Below are positions 52,658-61,565 of a stretch of DNA of 64,000 nucleotides, piece after piece (positions within the stretch are counted from its first letter, which is position 1; the number at the start of each line of letters is the position of its first letter). The notes under the pieces are model-generated. The model was not told where the DNA came from. It made no database searches and saw only the letters and a list, made by a program, of their open reading frames with translations. Origin of the DNA: an uncultured Pelagibacteraceae bacterium. Its GTDB lineage: Bacteria; Pseudomonadota; Alphaproteobacteria; Pelagibacterales; Pelagibacteraceae. The stretch lies in the NCBI GenBank assembly GCA_902599995.1, contig CACKHN010000002.1, positions 1-64,000 on the forward strand. The letters run 5' to 3'. Both the position numbers and the translations under genes were made by a program.

Positions 52658-54193
52658 TTATTCTAATGCCTTACCGATTACAACTGTCGAGCCTTCTAAT
52701 CTCTCGATAGATTGAACATAAGCATCTTCTCCTGCAGGAGCTGCAGCTGCATCGTGAGCTCCTTCAAAAATCATACTACCAAGACCAGTTAATCCAGACC
52801 CATCTACAGTAGTAAATTTACCATATTGAAATACTTCTTTTGCAGCATCAGAATTGCTAGTGTCATGGTTATACTTGTCCATTAATTGCTCTGTTGTTCC
52901 AGAATTTAATGTCAAAGCACTATCCTGCAAAGTGTCTGCAACTCTAACTAAAGATGTGCAAGAGTCAGCTGGACATTCACCCCCACCACTATCTATTAAT
53001 GAGTCGGTAAATGTACCTCCGGCTGATCCCATTGCCATGGGCACAGAAGCAACAACTGGTATTGTAGTTAAAGTAACTGTAGGCGTTGTAAAGCTATAGT
53101 CAACGGTAGATGCTCCTTTTAATGTTATTTTAGAAAATACATCTGCACTTATTTCTTTTTTATTAAAGTTTACATATACTTTAGCACGACCTTGTTGCGT
53201 TGCTCCGTCTTTAAAAACATTTTTATCAGGACTATATGATAGTCCGTTTGATCCAGTTGTAACTTTTGTCAGATCGAACCAACCTGAGTCGTATAAAATT
53301 GTGTCTTTGTCTAAAGTTCTGACATAATTCTCATTATCCGTTACTATTATATTTTCTTGTAACTCGTTCATAGCTACTAATATCTCCTCAGACTCAGACT
53401 CTGTTGATAAGCTTGATAAAATTTCTGAAGCACTCTCGTCCGATTTTAAATCAAACTTTTTTGCTGTAATTATTATATTATTTTTTAAATCTGCTGAATT
53501 TATTAAATTTGTCGTTAAATTTTTAGAGCTATTAACTACATTACTAGAATTTAAAACTGAATGACTCATTGAACTTGACATTTGTGTTAATACATCTGGG
53601 CTAGCGGGTGATGCTAAAGATACAACATTTTGTATCATTGCTTGGAAACCAGGACTAGTTATATCTGTAGTGTTTATACCATCTGTTAACTTAATATTTC
53701 CAGGAACCATACCAAGAGTATTTTCTGGACCTGGTCCCAATAATAAAACTGTACTTTCTTTTTTATCATTTAGTGATACCAGAAACTCTGTCCCTCTCAC
53801 TCCTAAAGAACCATTTGGTATTTTAATTTCTAACTTATCAGGGTTTTTTTCACTTATTTTTCCTGAAATTGTCTTTACGACTCCAGATTTTATATTTGTT
53901 ACAAAATTCCCATTATTTGTTTGTGGATCATATATGAAATCATCTATAGTTAGTTCAGTATCTTCCCCTACTGTCATTACCGTTTCATCTAAAAATAATA
54001 TTTGTGCGTTTGATTTAGACTTTACTATAATAGTGTCTCCATAAAATATTTTAGAGCCACTTAATAGTTTTTCATTATTTTGGTTATTGATTTCTCCTAC
54101 AGCTACGCCTATTACACCAATAAATTCAGCACTAAAAGATTTGAAAGTTAAAAGAAAATAAATAAATAAAATATAAAAAAAATTTTTAGTCAT
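52658..54193 (-). CDS. FecR-domain periplasmic protein
   Basis: A 511-residue exported protein with a signal peptide ending near residue 22 (KSFSA). A FecR domain fills about residues 25-165 (GEINNQNNEKLLSGSKIFYGDTIIV; LEIKIPNGSLGVRGTEFLV is its classic end). The remainder is Ser/Thr/Asn-rich with a C-terminal beta-rich part and one CPADSC pair. It is not a transmembrane anti-sigma factor: it lacks a cytoplasmic domain. Stand-alone FecR proteins often accompany CHASE2 signal proteins, as here (55606-57618). It overlaps the barrel gene by eight bases and precedes the autotransporter gene. Confidence 0.82.
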   Translation of the reverse strand: MTKNFFYILFIYFLLTFKSFSAEFIGVIGVAVGEINNQNNEKLLSGSKIFYGDTIIVKSKSNAQILFLDETVMTVGEDTELTIDDFIYDPQTNNGNFVTNIKSGVVKTISGKISEKNPDKLEIKIPNGSLGVRGTEFLVSLNDKKESTVLLLGPGPENTLGMVPGNIKLTDGINTTDITSPGFQAMIQNVVSLASPASPDVLTQMSSSMSHSVLNSSNVVNSSKNLTTNLINSADLKNNIIITAKKFDLKSDESASEILSSLSTESESEEILVAMNELQENIIVTDNENYVRTLDKDTILYDSGWFDLTKVTTGSNGLSYSPDKNVFKDGATQQGRAKVYVNFNKKEISADVFSKITLKGASTVDYSFTTPTVTLTTIPVVASVPMAMGSAGGTFTDSLIDSGGGECPADSCTSLVRVADTLQDSALTLNSGTTEQLMDKYNHDTSNSDAAKEVFQYGKFTTVDGSGLTGLGSMIFEGAHDAAAAPAGEDAYVQSIERLEGSTVVIGKALE

Positions 54194-55547
54194 TAAAATT
54201 TATCCTCTTAGATATTCCGATTTTTTTAAATGATCTTTCAATCTCATAACTTGATATGGTTGAATTTACATTAGATTCCCTCAAGCTCAAAGTATAATAA
54301 ATACTATTATCTTTATTTATCTTTTTTAAAAAAGGGAAAAGTTGATTTATATCACCCCTTAAAATTAAATTAGTAACCAAACTGGTATCCTCCCTATCTT
54401 TTAATGATGATACTGTTATTTTTCTAGTATCAAATACGTTTGTTAGGTGAGTTGCAGATGCTGTAAATGTTCCAAATGGAAAAATTCTAGAAATTGATAA
54501 ATTTGCACCACTAGACTCATAACTATCAAAACTTTTAGCATGTTGAATATCGCTATAGATAACTTTTGAAGTAATTTGCATTTTATCTGTTAGGTTATAA
54601 TTTAGTCTTATATTAGCACTATAAACTTCATTATTATTTAAATCACCTGCATCTATAAATATTTGAGTTCCTTGAGAGTCTATTGGACTAGGTTCTGAAT
54701 GATATCTGCTATCAGAGTAACTTAAAGCATAATTTAAATTAAATTTATCATTAAATAAATATGTATTGCTCATCCCAAATCCCTTAGTTTGATAATCCTC
54801 TTGCATTCTATAATTTAATTTATTGTAATAAATATACGGTGAGAAATAATGATTTTTCTTTGCTTTTAGATAACTCAAAGAGACAGAGTTAACATCACTT
54901 TCCCCTTTAAACTTTTTGTTATTAGTGTTTGCAGTTAAACCTAAGTTCATAAATATAGATGAATTTTGATTTAAAATTCTACCTAAGGTTAAAGAAGTGC
55001 CTCTAGCAAAAGTTTTATCATATCCTAAAGTAAGTCTACTATCGTTAGCTGGAAAAGGCACTTCGGAATCTGTGGTGCCATTACTTTTAGCAAGTTGTCC
55101 TGACTTCGTTCTTCCACTAATATTATCTTCTTCTGTTTGAGAATAATTAATATCTAAATAAGCAATCCACTTATCTTTTTTATCTTTTTGAAATTGATCA
55201 CCAGTTAGAAGTTCGGCTATTAATTTTTTAGTTTCTTCATTGGTATTAGGATCTTCAAGCATTGTTTTGACCATAAAATCAACTTTCACTTTTGAGTCCA
55301 TCTTAAGTAAAATTGATATTAAATATAACTTGATATCAGAATTTTTTGGATAAAGTTTGCTCAGTCTTTCTAGGGTAGCAATGGTAGATTTAATATTACC
55401 AACTTTTTCTTGTTGTTTAGCATAATTTAAATTTAACTCTAAATCTGTTGGATTATCTAAAATTTCTCGGTATGTAATTTCCGCTAAAGCTGAACTAGAG
55501 ATCAAAAAAAAAACAATTATTAAGTTTTTAAATAAATTTTTTACCAT
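54186..55547 (-). CDS. TPR plus outer-membrane beta-barrel protein, possibly Slam-like
   Basis: A 453-residue protein with a signal peptide (to about residue 22), a helical TPR-like region (about 30-115; DLELNLNYAKQQEKVGNIKS, LYPKNSDIKLYL) and a C-terminal barrel of alternating strands (from about 130, WIAYLDINYSQTEEDNI, to the terminal ERSFKKIGISKRINF). N-terminal TPR plus barrel is the plan of the DUF560/surface lipoprotein assembly modulator (Slam) family, and the WxAxLxxxYxxxxDxN motif at the junction fits. Similarity is by layout rather than a long match. Substrates, if any, would be the neighbouring FecR protein or lipoproteins. It lies between the CHASE2 phosphatase and fecR-type genes. 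Confidence 0.6.
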   Translation of the reverse strand: MVKNLFKNLIIVFFLISSSALAEITYREILDNPTDLELNLNYAKQQEKVGNIKSTIATLERLSKLYPKNSDIKLYLISILLKMDSKVKVDFMVKTMLEDPNTNEETKKLIAELLTGDQFQKDKKDKWIAYLDINYSQTEEDNISGRTKSGQLAKSNGTTDSEVPFPANDSRLTLGYDKTFARGTSLTLGRILNQNSSIFMNLGLTANTNNKKFKGESDVNSVSLSYLKAKKNHYFSPYIYYNKLNYRMQEDYQTKGFGMSNTYLFNDKFNLNYALSYSDSRYHSEPSPIDSQGTQIFIDAGDLNNNEVYSANIRLNYNLTDKMQITSKVIYSDIQHAKSFDSYESSGANLSISRIFPFGTFTASATHLTNVFDTRKITVSSLKDREDTSLVTNLILRGDINQLFPFLKKINKDNSIYYTLSLRESNVNSTISSYEIERSFKKIGISKRINFND

Positions 55548-55605
55548 TAAATAATTTTTTTTTTTATTTATAGAGTAGTTTCTAAATTAACTGAAGTTTT
55601 AAAAC

Positions 55606-57618
55606 CTAATCTGAATTGTTAATATTTATTCCAAGCACTGTAATATCATCCCTTAAAGAGAAGCCTTTATCTGTAAGTATATTTGTCACATGATTAATAA
55701 TTATTTCAGGCGAAGTTGAATTTAATTTCTTAATTTCATTTTCAAGACCTACAACCTCGAGTTCTTTACCTTCATCAACATAGCCCTCTGTAACTCCATC
55801 TGTATAAATTAGAATTGTTTTATCAGATATATCTAAATTTGTTGTTTTAAAAAAACTCTCATCCTTGATAGGCATTAATCCCATTGGAGGCAAGGTTGAT
55901 TTTACATACTCAAAATTAAATTTTTGATCTAGTACCATCATTGGTTCATGACCCATATTAATAAATTCCATTTCTTTTTTTTTTAAATTTATTTTTCCCA
56001 AAATAACTGTAATGAACATTGCTTGATAAGAGGAGTCTTTTACCTGATTGTTCATGTATAAAGCAGTTTTTCCAACAGAGGAATTCATTTTTACCAGTGA
56101 TCTAAATACTGCAGCAGCATTTGCCATTAAAATTCCAGCCTTAATCCCCTTACCTGTTACGTCTCCTAAGATAAAATAAATTTCATTATCATTTACTTGA
56201 TAATAATCATAGTAATCACCAGATACATCTTTGGCTGGTGTGTTTCTTGCAAATATATATTTTTCAATTTTTTTATTGCTTGGGAATAATTTCTTTTGAA
56301 CCTCGCCAGCTATTTCTCGTTCTTTTTTTAAAATTGATTGTTTTTTTTCGTTCTCAATAGCAAGTGAATTTTCCTCTAAGTATCTAAAGTACAACGAAAT
56401 CATAAACGCAGTTACACCTGCAATACTTACAAATAATGAGTCAATATAAAAATTGAATTGGTAAATAATAATACTCGATAAATTAATTATAATAATAGAA
56501 CCAATAAAAAAAATAATACTAAATTTTGGTTTGATTTTCATTGGAATGAAAATCAGAAATATTATTAGAAATAAGAAGATTATATTTTCAGTAGTTTCAG
56601 TATAAATGTTTTTTAAAATACTCTGATTTTTTAAAATATTATCAATAATATGAGCATGAACTTCAACTCCAGGAATTATTTTACCATTGGAAATTTTAAC
56701 AATATCAAATAATGCCTGAGCGGATGATCCAATTAAAATTATTTTGTTTTCAACTCTTTTGTGATCAAAGTCATTGTTAATTACATCAACAGCAGAGACA
56801 TAATTATTTTTAGAAAATTTATTATACTTCACATTAATTACTGCATTTTGGTCACTGGGAATTATATTTTTTTTTGTCTTAATTAAGTCAATTCCATTTT
56901 TACTACTTTTTACCAATAAATTTTTTTGACCAGTTGCAATTCTCACTGTCTCAAGAGCTAATGATGGCCATAAATTGTCATCTATATTATAAAGCACTGG
57001 TACATTTCGAATTACACCATCTATACTTGGAATTAATGAAATCGAACCAATTCCACTTGCAGCATCACTAATTTCCTCAAGAGAAATTATTTTATTTTTA
57101 AATTTATAAATAAAATTTTTAGGATTTTCTCCTTTTACAATTAATCTGAGTTTTGGTTTAGAATTATTCTTTACGAAATTATCCTCTGGATCTCCTAAAA
57201 TAGGCAAAATAACTTTTGAATTTTTTATGCTGTTTACAAAAATTTTATTAGTATCAATTACCTCAATGTCTATTAATTGATCACTTTCTACTTGTAATTT
57301 TGACAATAAATCTTTTGGATTTTGCTTATCTTCTTCACTAAATACTATATCGAAGGCTATGGCTTTAGGATTATGCAGATTTAAATTTGTTAAAATCTTA
57401 GAATATATATCTCTTCTCCAAGGAAATTGACCAATTTTAGCTATACTTTTTTCATCGATATCTACAATCGTTATATCTTTTACTTCACCTCTATTAAATA
57501 CTTTTTGATAAAAATCATAATTGATGAATGAAATTTTTTGAATAACAGGAGGATTAATAAATTTGATTATTATCAGAAGTAAAAAAACACAGCCCAAATA
57601 AATATATTTATTTTTCAT
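55606..57618 (-). CDS. CHASE2-PP2C (RsbU/SpoIIE-type) signalling phosphatase
   Basis: A 670-residue membrane receptor. After one membrane helix (about 7-22) comes a periplasmic CHASE2 domain (about 30-325; VDIDEKSIAKIGQFPWRRDI, FDIVFSEEDK and VEVHAHIIDNIL are its marks), three membrane helices (about 345-415), a short coiled coil, and a PP2C domain (about 440-668). The PP2C metal-binding residues are intact (DVSGDYYDYY, LGDVTGKGIKAG, INMGHEP, TDGVTEG, RDDITVLGI). It should dephosphorylate a STAS protein in response to an unknown periplasmic signal. It heads the operon with the TPR-barrel, FecR and autotransporter genes. Confidence 0.9.
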   Translation of the reverse strand: MKNKYIYLGCVFLLLIIIKFINPPVIQKISFINYDFYQKVFNRGEVKDITIVDIDEKSIAKIGQFPWRRDIYSKILTNLNLHNPKAIAFDIVFSEEDKQNPKDLLSKLQVESDQLIDIEVIDTNKIFVNSIKNSKVILPILGDPEDNFVKNNSKPKLRLIVKGENPKNFIYKFKNKIISLEEISDAASGIGSISLIPSIDGVIRNVPVLYNIDDNLWPSLALETVRIATGQKNLLVKSSKNGIDLIKTKKNIIPSDQNAVINVKYNKFSKNNYVSAVDVINNDFDHKRVENKIILIGSSAQALFDIVKISNGKIIPGVEVHAHIIDNILKNQSILKNIYTETTENIIFLFLIIFLIFIPMKIKPKFSIIFFIGSIIIINLSSIIIYQFNFYIDSLFVSIAGVTAFMISLYFRYLEENSLAIENEKKQSILKKEREIAGEVQKKLFPSNKKIEKYIFARNTPAKDVSGDYYDYYQVNDNEIYFILGDVTGKGIKAGILMANAAAVFRSLVKMNSSVGKTALYMNNQVKDSSYQAMFITVILGKINLKKKEMEFINMGHEPMMVLDQKFNFEYVKSTLPPMGLMPIKDESFFKTTNLDISDKTILIYTDGVTEGYVDEGKELEVVGLENEIKKLNSTSPEIIINHVTNILTDKGFSLRDDITVLGININNSD

Positions 57619-57682
57619 GTCTAAATATAAATTGAATTTATTGATATATTAAATCAAAAATTTGAAAACTTTTGTTAAGTGC

Positions 57683-57955
57683 CTAATTTTTGTGTTGAAA
57701 TTCTAAATTTCCCTGAGGATTAACATTTCTCTTAACATGTTTGTAATAACTTGAGTCATTGATTAATTTGATTAAATCAATACCTTTGTTTTCATACCTT
57801 CTTTTAATCGTATTTCTTGGGAGCAACACTAAGTCAATTTTTTCTACAAAGTCCTCTGTCCACTCTTTTTCGATTTTGTCTTGAACCATTTTTTTTAAAA
57901 ATAATCTAAAATCACTGCAGGAGATCATTTTCAGGTTTTCATTTAATAAAGGCAT
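57683..57955 (-). CDS. small cytoplasmic protein of unknown function
   Basis: A 90-residue, strongly charged protein without signal peptide or membrane segment. Predicted helices cover about residues 15-60 (FRLFLKKMVQDKIEKEW, VEKIDLVLLPRNTIKRRYE). It contains no known motif. It lies between pilD (58 bases upstream, same strand) and the CHASE2 phosphatase (64 bases downstream), so it may be co-transcribed with either. I do not recognise a family. Confidence 0.6.
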   Translation of the reverse strand: MPLLNENLKMISCSDFRLFLKKMVQDKIEKEWTEDFVEKIDLVLLPRNTIKRRYENKGIDLIKLINDSSYYKHVKRNVNPQGNLEFQHKN

Positions 57956-58013
57956 AAAAAATTTAGTATTTCTATATATCTAAAAAACTTTAATACCAAA
58001 TACAATCATTAGT

Positions 58014-58781
58014 TTATTGTCCAAATAAAAGAAATTGGTATTCATTTTTAAAAATTATAAACCCAAGACATCCCAAAATAAGAAAAGGCCCAAATGGAAT
58101 TTGAGAAGACATATTTTTACTTTTTTTTATTAAGCTAGGTATTACTGAAAATAAGGCAATAATTGATGAAATAAAAATTACAATAGGTATAGCTATCCAA
58201 CCAAACCAAAATCCGATTACAGATAATAACTTTGCATCACCTAAGCCCATCCCTTCTTTTTTTCTTAACTGTTTATAAAAAAATATTATAGACCAAATAA
58301 TTCCGTAACCAAATAAACCTCCAATTAATGAATTAATATAATTTGGAAATAATGAATTTAGGTTAGGATCAAAAGATTTCAAAAAACCTAAAATCATTAA
58401 TGGAAACGTCAAGCTATTAGGAATAATAAAATGTTTTAAATCTATAAAAAAAATTATAATAAAGCCTAAAGATAAAATAATTAAAAATAAGGTGGTGGTG
58501 GTTACACCATAAATAAAATAAATTAAAATAAAACCTAAACTAGACAAAATTTCTACCAATAAATATTGAGGAGAAATTTTATTTTTACATTTTCTACATT
58601 TTCCACTGAGAATTACAAAAGAGATAATAGGAATATTATCATACCAAGATATTTTTTTTTTACATTGAAAGCAAAAAGATCGTCCTGCAACAACTCCTTT
58701 ATTTAAAGGTAGTCTATAAATACAAACATTAGCAAAACTACCCCAAAGAGCTCCTAGTACAATGACAAAAATAAAATCCAC
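58014..58781 (-). CDS. pilD: prepilin peptidase/N-methyltransferase
   Basis: Type 4 prepilin peptidase of 255 residues that cuts the leader from, and N-methylates, the pilins at 32257, 32688 and 42883-45708. The N-terminal domain has the zinc cysteines Cys37-x-x-Cys40 and Cys62-x-x-Cys65. The two catalytic aspartates are Asp114 (IDLKHFIIPN) and Asp182 in the GLGD motif. About eight hydrophobic segments are present. The start is a GTG at 58781 (the first residue is written as Met). It is separate from the main pilus operons but the only peptidase gene in the window. Confidence 0.93.
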   Translation of the reverse strand: MDFIFVIVLGALWGSFANVCIYRLPLNKGVVAGRSFCFQCKKKISWYDNIPIISFVILSGKCRKCKNKISPQYLLVEILSSLGFILIYFIYGVTTTTLFLIILSLGFIIIFFIDLKHFIIPNSLTFPLMILGFLKSFDPNLNSLFPNYINSLIGGLFGYGIIWSIIFFYKQLRKKEGMGLGDAKLLSVIGFWFGWIAIPIVIFISSIIALFSVIPSLIKKSKNMSSQIPFGPFLILGCLGFIIFKNEYQFLLFGQ

Positions 58782-58797
58782 AAAAAATTAATATTAA

Positions 58798-58911
58798 TTA
58801 TATTTCAAATTTTGCTGCTAATTCAACAAAACCATCAATTAGAAACTGAACAATTACAACAGCATCATGCAAGTGTATATACAGATTGGGCGATGATAAT
58901 ACGATTTCCAT
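58798..58911 (-). CDS. putative 37-residue peptide
   Basis: An ATG-to-TAA frame upstream of pilD in the otherwise gene-free 175-base gap before the GAF-PP2C gene. The product, beginning MEIVLSSPNLYIHLHD and ending ELAAKFEI, is amphipathic and could form one helix. The stretch is less AT-rich than usual spacer here. No Shine-Dalgarno sequence precedes the ATG, and I recognise no homologue. It may be a small gene, a leader frame for pilD, or chance. Confidence 0.25.
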   Translation of the reverse strand: MEIVLSSPNLYIHLHDAVVIVQFLIDGFVELAAKFEI

Positions 58912-58913
58912 AT

Positions 58914-58943
58914 TTGCTAAATTTAACAAAAATGAGTTAAAAT
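58914..58943 (+). promoter_or_regulatory. candidate promoter for the GAF-PP2C gene
   Basis: TTGCTA (58914-58919) and TAAAAT (58938-58943) with an 18-base spacer. A start about seven bases past the -10 would leave only a few bases before the ATG at 58957, and no Shine-Dalgarno sequence is present, so the mRNA may be nearly leaderless. Confidence 0.4.
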
Positions 58944-58956
58944 ACTAGACTATAAA

Positions 58957-60246
58957 ATGTTCTTATTTAAACCAAAAAAACCTGTCTTGAATGAAGCTAG
59001 AAGTGAAACTCAAGATAATGTTGATTTAGAAATAATCAACAAGATGAATCAAGAGTTTGCAGTCTCACTTGATTTAAATGAAACGTTAAAAACTGCACTC
59101 CAAATAATTATTGCAAGATTAGAAGCACAAGCGGCAAACGTTTTTTTAATAAACAATAAAATTAAAAAATTTGAGTGTATCGCATCAATCAATCAGGATC
59201 ATCTTGAGGAATACAAATTAGAATTAACCGATGGAGTAATGGCAAAAGCTGTTGATCAAAGAAAATGTATTCGAGTAGGTAATGTTAGAAAAGATGTCAG
59301 AGAAATTGCAGAATTCTATTTTGATCTGGATAATAAAACTAATTTTACAACTTATTCCGTTTTATGTGCTCCGTTAATTGCTGCAAATGATTGTATTGGA
59401 GTTATTCATTGTTTGAACAAAAAAACTAATGAAAAATTATTTATTGAAGATGACCGAAAACTATTAGAATTATTATCTACTCCTGCTGCACTTGCGATAA
59501 GAAATGCGAAAATGGCTAAAGAGATGGTTGAGCAAAATAAAATACAAAAAGAGGTAGAAATAGTCGGAGAGATACAAAAATCACTATTATCCTCAAATAA
59601 AAAAGAACCTTTTCCCCTAGCAGGGATTAATATTCCTGCAAAAGTTGTCTCTGGAGACTTTTATAATTTTAATGATTTAGGAGATGGCAAATATGGGTTC
59701 GGAGTTGCTGATGTTTCTGGAAAAGGAATAAAGTCATCCTTGTTAATGTCTAAAGCATCTAGCCTATATAGTTGCTTGAGTAAAACTAATTTTTCCCCAG
59801 CTAATTTATTAACCCAATTAAATAATGAAATATGTGAAACTATTTCACGAGGAATGTTTGTTACTATGCTTATTGGAATTTATGATAAAAACACTGATGA
59901 ATTATTATTAGGAAATGCAGGTCATGAACCGCCAATTATAATGAATGATAAAAACGAGTTTTCAAATTTTAATGAGGCGGGACCTCCTTTAGGGATTGTT
60001 TCGAAAACAAAATATCAAGAACATAAAATAAGTTTTAAAAATTCATCAATGTATATTTTTACTGACGGAATAACAGAAATCAAGAACCCTCAAGGTGAAG
60101 AGCTTGGTTCAATAGGCTTTCAGAACTACATCACTAAATTTAAAGATAAGCCTAATAATGAACGATTACAAATGATAATTGATAATGTATTAAATTCTAA
60201 ATATATCCAAAAAGACGATTTAACAATTGTTGTGCTCGATACTTAA
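58957..60246 (+). CDS. GAF-PP2C (RsbU-type) signalling phosphatase
   Basis: A cytoplasmic 429-residue protein. A GAF sensor domain (about 35-185; VLCAPLIAANDCIGVIHCLN is its typical core) is joined by a short helix to a PP2C phosphatase (about 200-429) with intact metal-binding motifs (KVVSGDFYNF, VADVSGKGIKSS, GNAGHEPP, FTDGITE, KDDLTIVVLD). It has no membrane segment, so it should respond to a cytoplasmic ligand or redox state. It is expected to act on a phosphorylated STAS protein, for which 33338-33637 is the only candidate in the window. It converges on the dadA-like gene with two bases between stops. Confidence 0.92.
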   Translation: MFLFKPKKPVLNEARSETQDNVDLEIINKMNQEFAVSLDLNETLKTALQIIIARLEAQAANVFLINNKIKKFECIASINQDHLEEYKLELTDGVMAKAVDQRKCIRVGNVRKDVREIAEFYFDLDNKTNFTTYSVLCAPLIAANDCIGVIHCLNKKTNEKLFIEDDRKLLELLSTPAALAIRNAKMAKEMVEQNKIQKEVEIVGEIQKSLLSSNKKEPFPLAGINIPAKVVSGDFYNFNDLGDGKYGFGVADVSGKGIKSSLLMSKASSLYSCLSKTNFSPANLLTQLNNEICETISRGMFVTMLIGIYDKNTDELLLGNAGHEPPIIMNDKNEFSNFNEAGPPLGIVSKTKYQEHKISFKNSSMYIFTDGITEIKNPQGEELGSIGFQNYITKFKDKPNNERLQMIIDNVLNSKYIQKDDLTIVVLDT

Positions 60247-60248
60247 AA

Positions 60249-61493
60249 TTAAGAAAATCTCAGAGAACTATAAGGTTTTAAATTTAAATTAGTATTTTCG
60301 TTTGCGATCATACCAGAAACAATCTTTCCTGATATAGGTCCTAAAGTCCAACCCAAATGATGATGACCAAAACAATAAAAAATATTTTTATAATTTTTAG
60401 ATGGACCCATTACTGGTAAAAAATCAGGAAGTGTGGGTCTAAATCCCAACCATTCATCTTCGTGCTCAGGTAAATCACCAAGCATATATTTAGCGTTATT
60501 AATTAAATTTTTAACTCTTGATTTAGACAGAGGATTATTCAATCCTCCAAATTCAACTGTTCCTACTACTCTTAAACCTTGTTCCATTGGTGTTATACCA
60601 AATCCTCTATTTGAAAATATTACTGGTCTACTAAGTAAATGATCACAATTTTTAAAATGTACATGATATCCTCTTTCAGTATCGAGCGGTATTTTTTCAC
60701 CAAAGTTATCTGTCAGTTTTTTTGAGAAAGCACCACACGCAATTACTGCTTTATCAAAAACATAACTTTGTATATCAGTTTTAAAAACAGGTCGTTCTTC
60801 ATCAAAATTAACATCTTTAATATTTACTTTGTTAAATTTTCCACCTTTTTTCAAAAATAAATCAAATAATTTTAAAAGTATTTTTTTTGGATTACGAGCG
60901 TGTCTTGCATATGGATAATAAACCCCTGCATGATAAATAGGTTTAATATGTGGTTCTAAGTCGTGAATTTCAGCTTTGTTAACTAGTTGCTGCTTAACCC
61001 CCAATTCCTCTCTTACATTAATTTCAAGTTCTCTACTTTTTAAATTTTGATCGTTCCAAATATAAAGAATTCCTTTGTTCTCAACTAAACCTTCTAAATC
61101 AATTTCATCAAATAGTTCATCGTATGCTGGTAAAGCAAGATCCAATATTTGATGCATATTTTTGGCTGTATGCATCATTTTATTACTTGTAGAATTCATG
61201 ATAAATTTCAAAAACCATGGAATCATTTTTGGAACATAGTTCCATTTTAAAGCCAGTGGACCTGTTGAACTCAAAAGCATTGCAGGCACATCCGTTAATA
61301 CGTCTGGTCTGTTGATTGGGACCGATGCATATGGCGAAAAATGCCCTGCATTACCGTAAGAAGCTGCTTGTGCTCCAGGGTTATCTCTATCGAAAATAGT
61401 TACCCTAAAGCCTTTTTTTTGTAAAAACAAAGCATTACATACACCTTGTATTCCTGCTCCAATTACTCCGATATTTATATTTTTTTTTAACAC
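60249..61493 (-). CDS. dadA: FAD-dependent D-amino acid dehydrogenase-like oxidoreductase
   Basis: DadA/DAO-family flavoenzyme, about 414 residues. The FAD-binding Rossmann motif is at the N-terminus (GVIGAGIQG) and the C-terminal family motif is FGHHHLGWTLGPISGKIV. The start is taken at the GTG at 61493 just before KKNINIGVIGAG. A TTG at 61520 would add nine residues, and no good ribosome site distinguishes them. DadA oxidises D-amino acids to keto acids with electrons to the respiratory chain. A sarcosine- or glycine-oxidase-type substrate is also possible. Confidence 0.85.
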   Translation of the reverse strand: MLKKNINIGVIGAGIQGVCNALFLQKKGFRVTIFDRDNPGAQAASYGNAGHFSPYASVPINRPDVLTDVPAMLLSSTGPLALKWNYVPKMIPWFLKFIMNSTSNKMMHTAKNMHQILDLALPAYDELFDEIDLEGLVENKGILYIWNDQNLKSRELEINVREELGVKQQLVNKAEIHDLEPHIKPIYHAGVYYPYARHARNPKKILLKLFDLFLKKGGKFNKVNIKDVNFDEERPVFKTDIQSYVFDKAVIACGAFSKKLTDNFGEKIPLDTERGYHVHFKNCDHLLSRPVIFSNRGFGITPMEQGLRVVGTVEFGGLNNPLSKSRVKNLINNAKYMLGDLPEHEDEWLGFRPTLPDFLPVMGPSKNYKNIFYCFGHHHLGWTLGPISGKIVSGMIANENTNLNLKPYSSLRFS

Positions 61494-61565
61494 GCAATAG
61501 ATATATTTTCTTCGATACAACTATTACAGATGATATTTGATCGCGGGTTTATTTTTCTTAAAATT

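Noticed and set aside
53670-54044. Plus-strand frame of 124 codons
   Set aside because: Antisense to the FecR domain, whose motifs are clear on the minus strand.
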